Assembly (NCBI GenBank): GCA_036567085.1
Contig: DATCVG010000022.1
Location: forward strand, 1 to 22,719
Length of the DNA stretch: 22,719 bases
Direction of reading: 5' to 3'
Origin: Methylopumilus sp036567085
GTDB lineage: Bacteria > Pseudomonadota > Gammaproteobacteria > Burkholderiales > Methylophilaceae
The notes below the pieces were generated by a model. The model was not told where the DNA came from. It made no database searches and saw only the letters and a list, made by a program, of their open reading frames with translations. Of the stretch, positions 15,278 to 22,197 are shown in pieces; positions within the stretch are counted from its first letter, which is position 1, and every line of letters begins with the position of its first letter. The position numbers were made by a program, and so were the translations under genes.

Positions 15278-15673
15278 TTAAGCCACATAGCAAAGCACTT
15301 CGCCGCCAATACCGGCAGCTTTTGCTTTTCTATCTGTCATAACTCCCTTAGATGTCGACACGATTGCAACACCAAGACCATTCATTACTTCTGGAATATT
15401 TTCGCTTGCTTTATAAATACGTAAACCTGGCTTACTTACTCTTTCAATCTTTTCAATAACAGGTCTGCCAGCATAGTATTTCAATTCAATATTTAATACT
15501 GGCTTGCCTTGAACTTCGTGCTCAGCAAAATTCTCAATGTAGCCCTCATCTTTTAAAACATTTGCGATAGCTTTTTTTAGTTTAGATGCAGGCATGGTGA
15601 TAGATACTTTATTAGTACCTTGACCATTCCTAATTCTGGTTAGCATATCGGCAACTGGATCGCTCATACTCAT
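15278..15673 (-). CDS. rpsH: Ribosomal protein S8
   Basis: A 131-residue 16S rRNA-binding protein; in E. coli it represses the spc operon by binding its mRNA near the rplE start. MSMSDPVADMLTRIRNGQ, then KISxxPGLR-like RVSKPGLRIYKASENIP and GLGVAIVSTSKGVMTDRKA, ending GGEVLCYVA, are canonical. AGGAG precedes the ATG. It follows rpsN after 15 bases. I did not identify an S8 mRNA target in the window. Confidence 0.98.
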   Translation of the reverse strand: MSMSDPVADMLTRIRNGQGTNKVSITMPASKLKKAIANVLKDEGYIENFAEHEVQGKPVLNIELKYYAGRPVIEKIERVSKPGLRIYKASENIPEVMNGLGVAIVSTSKGVMTDRKAKAAGIGGEVLCYVA

Positions 15674-15688
15674 ATTATTTTTCTCCTA

Positions 15689-15994
15689 TTACCAACTTGC
15701 TTTAATCACGCCAGGCACTTCGCCTCGCATCATTAAATCTCTTAATTTACTTCGACCAATCCCGAACTTGCTGTAAACGCCTCTTGGACGACCTGTTAGA
15801 GAACAGCGATTTCTTAATCTAACTGGACTTGAATTGCGGGGTAAACTTTGTAATTTCTGTCTCGCTTCTTGTTTTTGTTCTGAAGATGCGTTGATATCAG
15901 AAATAATTTCATTTAAAGCGGCGCGTTTGGCTTTAAATTTCTCAACCATATTGCGTCGTTTTAATTCGCGTTCTGTCATGCACATTTTAGCCAT
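15689..15994 (-). CDS. rpsN: Ribosomal protein S14, zinc-free long form
   Basis: A 101-residue S14 of the long type found in most proteobacteria. Its two cysteines are isolated rather than in CxxC pairs, so zinc binding is not expected. Signature: RNRCSLTGRPRGVYSKFGI then GRSKLRDLMMRGEVPGVIKA and the terminal SW. It lies 9 bases after rplE and has a weak AGGT upstream. It binds the 30S head near S10 and S19. Confidence 0.98.
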   Translation of the reverse strand: MAKMCMTERELKRRNMVEKFKAKRAALNEIISDINASSEQKQEARQKLQSLPRNSSPVRLRNRCSLTGRPRGVYSKFGIGRSKLRDLMMRGEVPGVIKASW

Positions 15995-16003
15995 AGTCTA
16001 AAC

Positions 16004-16543
16004 CTAGTTTCTAAATGGAAAACTGAACGCAGATAATAATGCTTTTGCTTCTTCGTCAGTTTTTGCTGTCGTTGTAATTGTGATATTCATCCCTCTTAAT
16101 GCATCGATTTTGTCGTATTCAATTTCAGGAAAAATAATCTGCTCTTTAACACCCATGTTGTAATTTCCACGACCATCAAATGATCTGGCAGAAATACCTC
16201 TAAAGTCTCTAATTCGCGGAATTGCGATTGTAACGAGTCGATCTAAGAATTCATACATACGATCTCTTCGAAGAGTCACTTTACAACCTACTGGGTAATC
16301 ATCGCGAATCTTAAATGCTGCAACTGATTTTTTAGCTTTTGTAACAATAGCTTTTTGACCAGCAATTTTTTCCATGTCGCCTACAGCGTGCTCCATGATT
16401 TTCTTATCAGCTACTGCTTCACCTACGCCCATATTCAAGGTAATTTTTTCAATTCTAGGCACTTGCATTGGTGATGTATAACCAAATTGTTCAGTCATTT
16501 TTTTAATGACCTCTGTTTTATAAAATTCTTTTAATCGAGCCAT
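16004..16543 (-). CDS. rplE: Ribosomal protein L5
   Basis: A 179-residue 5S rRNA-binding protein of the central protuberance. PRIEKITLNMGVGEAVADKK, GQKAIVTKAKKSVAAFKIRD, VTLRRDRMYEFLDRLVTIAI, RDFRGISARSFDGRGNYNMG and QIIFPEIEYDKID follow the family throughout, with the usual C-terminal FPFRN. AGGAAAAG precedes the ATG, and rplX ends 8 bases upstream. In E. coli this rplX-rplE junction is the S8 repression site; I could not confirm such a fold here. Confidence 0.98.
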   Translation of the reverse strand: MARLKEFYKTEVIKKMTEQFGYTSPMQVPRIEKITLNMGVGEAVADKKIMEHAVGDMEKIAGQKAIVTKAKKSVAAFKIRDDYPVGCKVTLRRDRMYEFLDRLVTIAIPRIRDFRGISARSFDGRGNYNMGVKEQIIFPEIEYDKIDALRGMNITITTTAKTDEEAKALLSAFSFPFRN

Positions 16544-16551
16544 TTCTTTTC

Positions 16552-16869
16552 CTATGCGTCAACTGCTTCGTTGTTTGATTTGAAAACACGGATTTTCTTA
16601 CCATCATCCAATTTTTTAATTCCGACTTTATCTGCTTTTTGAGTCAAGCTATTAAGGAGAGCAACGTTAGAAATATTAAGTGGCATTTCTTTACTTACGA
16701 TTCCACCTTGAATATTCTTTGCAGGATTAGGTCTGGTATGTTTTTTGACCATATTTAAACCTTCAACCACAACATGGCCTGTTTTAAGCACGCTTAAAAC
16801 AACACCTTGCTTACCTTTGTCTTTACCTGTATTTAAAACAACTTTGTCACCTTTACGAATTTTATTCAT
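16552..16869 (-). CDS. rplX: Ribosomal protein L24
   Basis: A 105-residue assembly-initiator protein of the 50S subunit. The N-terminal KOW motif is clear (MNKIRKGDKVVLNTGKDKGK then QGVVLSVL), followed by GLNMVKKHTRPNPAKNIQGG and KEMPLNISNVALL. AGGAG precedes the ATG and rplN ends 10 bases upstream. Its length equals the E. coli protein within a residue. Confidence 0.98.
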   Translation of the reverse strand: MNKIRKGDKVVLNTGKDKGKQGVVLSVLKTGHVVVEGLNMVKKHTRPNPAKNIQGGIVSKEMPLNISNVALLNSLTQKADKVGIKKLDDGKKIRVFKSNNEAVDA

Positions 16870-16879
16870 CCGTATACTC

Positions 16880-17248
16880 CTATAAAACTTCTGGCGCTAA
16901 TGAAACAATCTTCATGAACCGTTCTGTTCTCAATTCACGAGTCACAGGTCCAAATATACGTGTTCCAATAGGTTCAAACTTGCTATTTAAAAGAACGGCT
17001 GCATTTGCATCAAATTTAATTAAAGAGCCATCAGGTCTTCTAACGCCTTTTGCTGTTCTCACAACAACAGCACTATAAACCTCTCCCTTTTTTACTCTTC
17101 CTCTAGGGGCTGCGTCTTTAATACTTACTTTGATAATATCGCCAATACTTGCATAACGTCGTTTTGAGCCGCCCAATACCTTAATGCACATTACTGAACG
17201 TGCGCCAGTATTGTCAGCAACTTCTAATCTTGACTGCATTTGAATCAT
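16880..17248 (-). CDS. rplN: Ribosomal protein L14
   Basis: A 122-residue protein that forms intersubunit bridges. MIQMQSRLEVADNTGARSVM, KVLGGSKRRYASIGDIIKVS, then DAAPRGRVKKGEVYSAVVV and the C-terminal GTRIFGPVTRELR are canonical. It is the first gene behind the predicted spc promoter at 17372-17400, with a leader of about 118 bases carrying a 5' hairpin. GGAG lies just before the ATG. Confidence 0.98.
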   Translation of the reverse strand: MIQMQSRLEVADNTGARSVMCIKVLGGSKRRYASIGDIIKVSIKDAAPRGRVKKGEVYSAVVVRTAKGVRRPDGSLIKFDANAAVLLNSKFEPIGTRIFGPVTRELRTERFMKIVSLAPEVL

Positions 17249-17319
17249 GAATTTATCTCCAACTTAATCCGTTATTACTAAAGCCAGCTTTTAAATTAGC
17301 CGATATACTACGGTCAGTA

Positions 17320-17360
17320 TTGGGGGGTTAGCTTATAAACTTATCGTTTATGAACCCCAA
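17320..17360 (-). promoter_or_regulatory. Hairpin at the 5' end of the rplN (spc) leader
   Basis: AACCCC (17353-17358) pairs with GGGGTT (17324-17329), and inside it GTTTAT (17346-17351) pairs with ATAAAC (17335-17340) around a 5-base loop. An asymmetric 1/5-base internal loop lies between the stems. Two further A-T pairs are possible outside a GG bulge. It lies a few bases downstream of the predicted start site and is not followed by a U-run. The rest of 17249-17319 shows no other strong structure. Confidence 0.6.
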
Positions 17361-17371
17361 AAAAGTCTCGC

Positions 17372-17400
17372 ATTATATGCTATTTACTTCTTAATCTCAA
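17372..17400 (-). promoter_or_regulatory. Predicted sigma70-type promoter of the spc operon
   Basis: On the minus strand TTGAGA (17395-17400, 5/6 to consensus), a 17-base spacer and a perfect TATAAT (17372-17377). Initiation is expected near 17366. It sits in the 162-base rpsQ-rplN gap, where the E. coli spc promoter also lies. The sequence after the -10 is GCGAGAC, GC-rich compared with the surroundings. Confidence 0.82.
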
Positions 17401-17410
17401 CTTCTTAAAA

Positions 17411-17677
17411 CTAAACCTGAACTGCCTTTGTAACTATTTTACTCACGACCCATGTTTTAGTTTTTGAAATAGGACGATTTTCTGTAATTACAACCAAATC
17501 ACCCTCCTTGCTTTCATTTTTTTCATCATGAGCATGAAATTTGTTCGACTTAACAATCACCTTGCCAATCAAAGGATGCTTTACTTTTCTTTCAACTAAT
17601 ACAGTTACTGTCTTATCCATCTTGTCGCTTACAACTCTGCCCGTAAAGGTTCTAACAACTTTTTTTGTATCAGTCAT
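17411..17677 (-). CDS. rpsQ: Ribosomal protein S17
   Basis: An 88-residue OB-fold protein binding the 5' domain of 16S rRNA. TFTGRVVSDKMDKTVTVLVE, KHPLIGKVIVKSNKFHAHDE and ENRPISKTKTWVVSKIV are diagnostic. It starts 2 bases after the rpmC stop and is the last gene of the S10 unit, ending 10 bases before the -35 of the spc promoter. No intrinsic terminator separates the two units. Confidence 0.98.
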   Translation of the reverse strand: MTDTKKVVRTFTGRVVSDKMDKTVTVLVERKVKHPLIGKVIVKSNKFHAHDEKNESKEGDLVVITENRPISKTKTWVVSKIVTKAVQV

Positions 17678-17679
17678 AT

Positions 17680-17874
17680 TTAAGCCTGTTTAACTTTCTC
17701 GCCAAGAACTGTTTTAACTCTTGCGATATCACGTTTAATTTTCGCAATTTGATCAACCTTGTTTAATTGTTGAGTTGCCAATTGCATTTTCAATGAGAAC
17801 TGAGCTCTTCTTAGCTCCAATAACTCGGTACCTAATTCTTCCGTTGTCTTTTTTCTTAAATCAACTGTTTTCAT
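17680..17874 (-). CDS. rpmC: Ribosomal protein L29
   Basis: A 64-residue helical protein at the polypeptide exit, docking site for trigger factor and SRP. MKTVDLRKKTTEELGTELLE, then LRRAQFSLKMQLATQQL and IKRDIARVKTVLGEK, is the family pattern. An in-frame TTG at 17886 would add four residues, but those codons are the GGAGG ribosome site itself. The ATG at 17874, one base after the rplP stop, is therefore chosen. Confidence 0.97.
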   Translation of the reverse strand: MKTVDLRKKTTEELGTELLELRRAQFSLKMQLATQQLNKVDQIAKIKRDIARVKTVLGEKVKQA

Positions 17875-17875
17875 A

Positions 17876-18292
17876 TTAGCCTCCAATATGACGAGTAATA
17901 AATGTTGTTTCGATTGGAAGCTTTGCTGCCGCTAATTTAAATGCTTCTCTCGCTAATGCTTCAGTTACTCCGTCCATTTCATATAACATTTTTCCAGGCT
18001 GGATTTGAGCTACGTAATACTCTGTACTACCTTTACCATTACCCATACGAACTTCAGCAGGTTTTTTTGAAATTGGTTGATCTGGGAAAATACGAATCCA
18101 TACACGGCCACCACGTTTAATGTGACGTGTCATCACTCGACGTGCAGCTTCAATTTGACGTGCTGTTAGACGGCCGCGTCCAATAGCCTTCAAACCGAAA
18201 TCTCCAAAACTTACTTTATTTCCTGTCGTTGCAATGCCTTTATTTCGGCCTTTTTGCATCTTACGAAATTTTTGTCTAGCCGGTTGTAACAT
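17876..18292 (-). CDS. rplP: Ribosomal protein L16
   Basis: A 138-residue protein organising the A-site region of the 50S subunit. MLQPARQKFRKMQKGRNKG, KAIGRGRLTARQIEAARRVM, RIFPDQPISKKPAEVRMGNG then KGSTEYYVAQIQPGKMLYEM are canonical. The ATG lies 17 bases inside the 3' end of rpsC, and its GAGG ribosome site is entirely within rpsC, so the two are tightly coupled. Start choice is secured by the invariant MLQP-x-R-x-KFRK. Confidence 0.98.
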   Translation of the reverse strand: MLQPARQKFRKMQKGRNKGIATTGNKVSFGDFGLKAIGRGRLTARQIEAARRVMTRHIKRGGRVWIRIFPDQPISKKPAEVRMGNGKGSTEYYVAQIQPGKMLYEMDGVTEALAREAFKLAAAKLPIETTFITRHIGG

Positions 18293-19073
18293 CTTTAGCC
18301 CTCGACTTTCTCACTTTTTTTTCTGGCTCTTGTGCCGTCGTTTCCTCTTTTTTAACTCTTGGTTTTCTTGGTTTTTTTTCTTCAGCTGTTTTTTCAATTG
18401 CTGGATTTGCAACATCTAATGACTGTGAAGAATCTTTTGTATTGTCTTCAAATAACTCACCTTTAAAGACCCATACTTTAATACCAATAATTCCATAAGT
18501 TGTTTTTGCTTCGGCAACACCGTAATCTATGTCAGCTCTCAGTGTATGAAGAGGCACTCTACCTTCTCTATACCATTCTGTTCTTGCAATTTCGATACCA
18601 TTTAAACGGCCAGAACTCATAATCTTAATACCTTGAGCACCAAGTCTCATTGCATTCTGCATTGCTCTTTTCATTGCACGTCTAAACATCACACGTTTTT
18701 CTAATTGTTGCGCGATACTCTGTGCAATAAGCGTAGCGTCAATTTCTGGTTTACGCACTTCTTCAATGTTCAAATGAACTGGAACGCCCATAAGCGCTTG
18801 TAAACTTGATCTTAATGTTTCAATATCTTCACCTTTTTTCCCAATTACAATACCAGGTCTTGCTGAATAGATTGTAATCTTTGCATTTTTCGCAGGACGC
18901 TCAATAAGAATTTTACTTACCGCAGCATTTGCTAACTTCTTATTTAAAAATTCTCTAACCTTGATGTCATTGTTCAACATCGCAGGAAAATTTTTACTAT
19001 TAGCATACCAACGTGATGTCCAATTTTTTTGAACACTTAAGCGGAAACCAATTGGATGAATTTTTTGACCCAT
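18276..19073 (-). CDS. rpsC: Ribosomal protein S3 with extended charged C-terminal tail
   Basis: A 265-residue small-subunit protein; E. coli S3 is about 233. MGQKIHPIGFRLSVQKNWTS starts it, the KH domain has ARPGIVIGKKGEDIETL at 71-87, and the C-terminal domain has GRLNGIEIARTEWYREGRVP and GIIGIKVWVFKGE up to about 206. A low-complexity tail of some 58 residues follows, rich in K, R, E, P and T, with two related basic blocks (KPRKPRVKK and KKVRKSRAK). Its last codons overlap the start of rplP by 17 bases. S3 lies at the mRNA entry channel; the tail is probably flexible and solvent-exposed. A weak AGAG precedes the ATG. Confidence 0.97.
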   Translation of the reverse strand: MGQKIHPIGFRLSVQKNWTSRWYANSKNFPAMLNNDIKVREFLNKKLANAAVSKILIERPAKNAKITIYSARPGIVIGKKGEDIETLRSSLQALMGVPVHLNIEEVRKPEIDATLIAQSIAQQLEKRVMFRRAMKRAMQNAMRLGAQGIKIMSSGRLNGIEIARTEWYREGRVPLHTLRADIDYGVAEAKTTYGIIGIKVWVFKGELFEDNTKDSSQSLDVANPAIEKTAEEKKPRKPRVKKEETTAQEPEKKVRKSRAKDVTTG

Positions 19074-19085
19074 ATTTTTTTCTCT

Positions 19086-19421
19086 TTAGTTACCGACTGT
19101 CACTTTAATGTGACAAGTTGGTTTTGTGATTTTCCCTGCACGACCTTTAGCACGAGCACGGATACGTTTTAAAATAATGCCTTTATCTACATAAATTGTT
19201 TTGATAAACAATTCATCTATATCAGCCCCATTATTATGTTCAGCGTTTGCAATTGCAGACTCCACAACTCGCTTAATAATTTCAGCGCCTTTTTTTGGAC
19301 TGAAATTAAGAATATTGAGTGCGTAATCTACTTTTTTTCCTCTTACTAAATCAGCAACTAATCTTGCTTTTTGAGGTGATAAACGAACGCCTTTAAGGAC
19401 AGCTGAAACTTCAGTAGCCAT
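19086..19421 (-). CDS. rplV: Ribosomal protein L22
   Basis: A 111-residue protein whose beta hairpin lines the exit tunnel. VRLSPQKARLVADLVRGKKV at 12-31, IKRVVESAIANAEHNNGADI and the hairpin region LKRIRARAKGRAGKITKPTC then HIKVTV identify it. AAGG precedes the ATG, 2 bases after the rpsS stop. Length is that of the E. coli protein (110). Macrolide-resistance-associated hairpin residues look unremarkable. Confidence 0.98.
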   Translation of the reverse strand: MATEVSAVLKGVRLSPQKARLVADLVRGKKVDYALNILNFSPKKGAEIIKRVVESAIANAEHNNGADIDELFIKTIYVDKGIILKRIRARAKGRAGKITKPTCHIKVTVGN

Positions 19422-19423
19422 TT

Positions 19424-19699
19424 TTATACCTTAGCCTTTCTATCAGCAGCGTGACCTTTAAAAGTTCTTGTTAGTGCGAATTCGCCTAATTTATGTCCAA
19501 TCATATTTTCTGTAATTAACACAGGTACATGTTGTTTGCCATTATGAATTGCAATGGTTAGGCCAATAAAGTTAGGTAAGATCGTTGATCTTCTTGACCA
19601 AGTTTTAATTGGTTTGCGATCCCGATTACCTGAAGCAACTTCAACTTTCTTAGCCAAGTGTGCATCAATGAATGGTCCTTTTTTAACTGAACGTGCCAT
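19424..19699 (-). CDS. rpsS: Ribosomal protein S19
   Basis: A 91-residue protein of the 30S head that forms a complex with S13. MARSVKKGPFIDAHLAKKVE, IKTWSRRSTILPNFIGLTIA, HNGKQHVPVLITENMIGHKL and GEFALTRTFKGHAADRKA are near-identical to family consensus. GAGG precedes the ATG. It lies 5 bases after rplB and 2 bases before rplV in the S10 operon order. Confidence 0.98.
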   Translation of the reverse strand: MARSVKKGPFIDAHLAKKVEVASGNRDRKPIKTWSRRSTILPNFIGLTIAIHNGKQHVPVLITENMIGHKLGEFALTRTFKGHAADRKAKV

Positions 19700-19704
19700 A
19701 TCTA

Positions 19705-20538
19705 TTACCTCTTATTCGCTGGACGACGACTGACGCGCATATTGTCAGTACGTTTATTTGTTCTTGTTCGATAGCCTTTAGTTGGAGTTCCCCAAGGGCT
19801 TACTGGATGCATACCAGCCGCAGTTTTTCCTTCACCACCACCATGAGGGTGATCGACGGGGTTCATAACCACACCGCGCACTGTTGGTCTAACGCCTCTC
19901 CATCTCATAGCACCTGCTTTACCGATAGATCTAAGAGAATGTTCTTCGTTACCGACTTCACCTAAAGTTGCTTTGCAATCTACATGTACTTTTCTTACTT
20001 CACCTGAACGAAGTCTTAACTGAGCATATGTACCTTCTCTTGCTAAAAGCTGCACAGAAGTTCCAGCAGAACGCGCCATTTGTGCGCCTTTGCCAGGTTG
20101 TAATTCGATACAATGAATTGTGCTACCTACAGGAATATTTCTTAATGGCATTGCATTACCATTTTTAACAGGTGCTTCAGAGCCGCTGATTAATTCAGCA
20201 CCGACAGCTACGCCTTTAGGGGCAATGATGTATCTTCTTTCACCATCTGCATACAAAAGAAGTGCAATATTTGCAGTTCTATTTGGATCGTACTCAAGAT
20301 GTTCTACTTTTGCAGGAATGCCATCTTTGTTTCGCTTGAAATCTATCATTCGATAATGTTGTTTATGACCGCCGCCATGATGACGAATAGTAATAACGCC
20401 ACGACTATTTCTTCCGGCATGTTTATTCTTTTTTTCAAGTAAAGGTGCGAAAGGTTTGCCTTTATGTAAGTCAGGGTTAACGACCTTAACAACTGCGCGT
20501 CTTCCTGGGGAGGTTGGTTTTACTTTAACTAAAGCCAT
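19705..20538 (-). CDS. rplB: Ribosomal protein L2
   Basis: A 277-residue protein needed for subunit association and peptidyl-transferase function. It begins MALVKVKPTSPGRRAVVKVV, contains NSRGVITIRHHGGGHKQHYR and the SH3-like middle part, and near the C-terminus has MNPVDHPHGGGEGKTAAGMH. H230 there corresponds to the functionally important E. coli H229. It ends in RRPANKR. AAGGA precedes the ATG and rplW ends 9 bases upstream. Confidence 0.98.
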   Translation of the reverse strand: MALVKVKPTSPGRRAVVKVVNPDLHKGKPFAPLLEKKNKHAGRNSRGVITIRHHGGGHKQHYRMIDFKRNKDGIPAKVEHLEYDPNRTANIALLLYADGERRYIIAPKGVAVGAELISGSEAPVKNGNAMPLRNIPVGSTIHCIELQPGKGAQMARSAGTSVQLLAREGTYAQLRLRSGEVRKVHVDCKATLGEVGNEEHSLRSIGKAGAMRWRGVRPTVRGVVMNPVDHPHGGGEGKTAAGMHPVSPWGTPTKGYRTRTNKRTDNMRVSRRPANKR

Positions 20539-20547
20539 TTTTTATCC

Positions 20548-20859
20548 TTATTCACCGCTCGCAAAATTAATCTCTTGGCCTGGCTTAAGACTTACATAAG
20601 CCTTTTTCCAATCATTTCTTTTACCAAATGAACGGCCTGCTCTTTTTACTTTGCCACCTACGTTGAGTAATGTCACAGCTTTCACTTCAACTTTAAACAT
20701 TAATTCAACAGCAGCTTTAATTTCTGACTTAGTCGCATCAGTTCTAACTTTGAATGCTACTTGATTATGTTTGTCAGCAACAAATGTTGCCTTCTCAGTA
20801 ATTTGTGGCGCTAAAATAACTTGAATAATACGATCTTGTGTATGGACTATTTGACTCAC
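20548..20859 (-). CDS. rplW: Ribosomal protein L23
   Basis: A 103-residue protein at the exit tunnel that docks trigger factor and SRP. LAPQITEKATFVADKHNQVA, then SEIKAAVELMFKVEVKAVTL and RNDWKKAYVSLKPGQEINF, follow the betaproteobacterial L23 consensus. The start codon is GTG (20857-20859), overlapping the rplD TGA stop as GTGA, with GAGGAG eight bases upstream inside rplD. Coupled translation with L4 is therefore expected. Confidence 0.97.
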   Translation of the reverse strand: MSQIVHTQDRIIQVILAPQITEKATFVADKHNQVAFKVRTDATKSEIKAAVELMFKVEVKAVTLLNVGGKVKRAGRSFGKRNDWKKAYVSLKPGQEINFASGE

Positions 20860-21482
20860 GCTAGCATCTCCTCAAGTTTTTTAAGTGCACCAGCTGTAGC
20901 TACTACATTTGGAAACTGAACTAAACTTACTGGGTCAGCATATTGCGCTTCTACAACCATTACGTTAGTTAAATTTCTTGATGATAAATATAAATTTTCA
21001 TCAAAAGCATCCGTTAAAACTAAAACACCTTGTGTGTATCCCATATCTTTGATTTTATCGACGAGTTGTTTTGTTTTTGGTGTCTCTACTTTAAATTCCT
21101 CAACAATACTTAATCTCTCCTGTCTTACTAATTCAGACAAAATAGATCTCATACCCACGCGGTATGCTTTTCGATTCATTTTGTGAGAGAAATTTTCATC
21201 AGGTGAATTTGGGAATGTTCTACCACCTCCCCGCCATATAGGGCTTGAAGTCATACCAGAACGTGCATTACCTGTACCTTTTTGTGCGTAAGGTTTGCGA
21301 GTACTATGTTTTACAGTGCCTCTTGTTTTTTGTGAGCGTGTTGCAACGCGTGCATTAGCCATGTATGCCACAACTAACTGATGAACAAGAGCCTCATTGA
21401 ATTCACGGCCAAATAATGCGTCAGACACTGTAACGCTTTTCTTGGCAGCTTTTCCGTTTTTATCGAGTAATTTTAATTCCAT
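20856..21482 (-). CDS. rplD: Ribosomal protein L4
   Basis: A 208-residue protein with a long tunnel-lining loop (about residues 45-100: RATRSQKTRGTVK-like VATRSQKTRGTVKHSTRKPY and GNARSGMTSSPIWRGGGRTF). In E. coli L4 is the autogenous repressor of the S10 operon through its leader. The C-terminal part (DVLVLTD-like GVLVLTDAF, RNLTNVMVV) is normal. It starts in a TAATG overlap with the rplC stop and ends in GTGA shared with rplW. No recognisable L4-type leader hairpin is visible in the window. Confidence 0.97.
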   Translation of the reverse strand: MELKLLDKNGKAAKKSVTVSDALFGREFNEALVHQLVVAYMANARVATRSQKTRGTVKHSTRKPYAQKGTGNARSGMTSSPIWRGGGRTFPNSPDENFSHKMNRKAYRVGMRSILSELVRQERLSIVEEFKVETPKTKQLVDKIKDMGYTQGVLVLTDAFDENLYLSSRNLTNVMVVEAQYADPVSLVQFPNVVATAGALKKLEEMLA

Positions 21483-22126
21483 TATTTGCTCACTTTCACA
21501 GCTGCACGAACTAAAACATCGCCGCCTTTAGAGCCTGGAACTGCTCCTTTAATGAGGATTAAATTTTTTGTAGCATCTACACGAACGATTTCTAAATTCT
21601 GTGTTGTTACTTTCACAGCACCTAAATGACCAGACATGCGCTTACCTGGGAAAACTCGACCTGGATCTTGAGCCATACCGATTGAACCTGGAACATTGTG
21701 TGATCTTGAGTTACCATGAGATGCACGATTTGAGCTGAAGTGATATCTTTTAATTACACCAGCATAGCCTTTACCAATTGATGTACCTGTGACATCAACA
21801 AGCTGGCCTTCTTTGAAGTTTTCTACTGTGATATTCGTACCTAAAGGGAAATTCGCTACATCTTCTTCTTTGATTGCAGTTTCGTGTAATCCAGTACCTG
21901 CTGTTACACCTGCTTTAGCGTAATGTCCTGTAAGTGCTTTATCAAGCTTGGTAGCTTTTGTCGCACCATAGGCTAATTGGAGGCTAGTATAGCCATCCGT
22001 AGCGATTGTTTTGATCTGTGTCACGCGGTTAGGTAAAACTTCAAGTACTGTTACAGGAATGCTAGTGCCATCCTCTGTAAACACCCTTGTCATACCAACC
22101 TTGCGACCAATAAGCGCTAAGCTCAT
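21482..22126 (-). CDS. rplC: Ribosomal protein L3
   Basis: A 214-residue assembly-initiator protein reaching the peptidyl-transferase centre. MSLALIGRKVGMTRVFTEDG, SIGKGYAGVIKRYHFSSNRA, SHGNSRSHNVPGSIGMAQDP and GRVFPGKRMSGHLG identify it. AAGGA precedes the ATG. A 94-base gap separates it from rpsJ; that gap holds a strong predicted promoter and a second boxA-like motif, so rplC may head its own transcript. Confidence 0.98.
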   Translation of the reverse strand: MSLALIGRKVGMTRVFTEDGTSIPVTVLEVLPNRVTQIKTIATDGYTSLQLAYGATKATKLDKALTGHYAKAGVTAGTGLHETAIKEEDVANFPLGTNITVENFKEGQLVDVTGTSIGKGYAGVIKRYHFSSNRASHGNSRSHNVPGSIGMAQDPGRVFPGKRMSGHLGAVKVTTQNLEIVRVDATKNLILIKGAVPGSKGGDVLVRAAVKVSK

Positions 22127-22184
22127 GATCGTATCCTTAAATTATTATTATTAAACGAAACCGATTACAATTGACCGATTTCTA

Positions 22185-22193
22185 CAAAGAGCG
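22185..22193 (-). promoter_or_regulatory. boxA-like CGCTCTTTG in the rplC leader
   Basis: The nine bases CGCTCTTTG on the minus strand are identical to the motif before rpsJ, and resemble NusB/NusE-binding boxA (E. coli rrn TGCTCTTTAACA). They begin 4 bases after the -10 of the internal promoter, about 60 bases before the rplC ATG. On a transcript begun at that promoter the motif would sit at or slightly across the 5' end. On read-through from tuf-rpsJ it would be complete. Confidence 0.4.
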
Positions 22194-22197
22194 CGAA

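Noticed and set aside
15267..15293. Longer rplF reading frame starting at 15293
   Set aside because: The extra nine residues lie inside the end of rpsH and match no homologue. The ATG at 15266 has a good GGAGAG and the standard MSR start.
17324..17358. Terminator of the S10 unit
   Set aside because: No U-run follows the stem on the minus strand, and it lies downstream of a near-consensus promoter, so a leader element fits better.
17875..17886. TTG start for rpmC four codons upstream
   Set aside because: Those codons are the GGAGG ribosome site itself and overlap the rplP stop. The ATG at 17874 fits L29 homologues.
19693..19965. Plus-strand 90-residue frame antisense to rplB
   Set aside because: It lies opposite the most conserved part of L2 and has no independent support.
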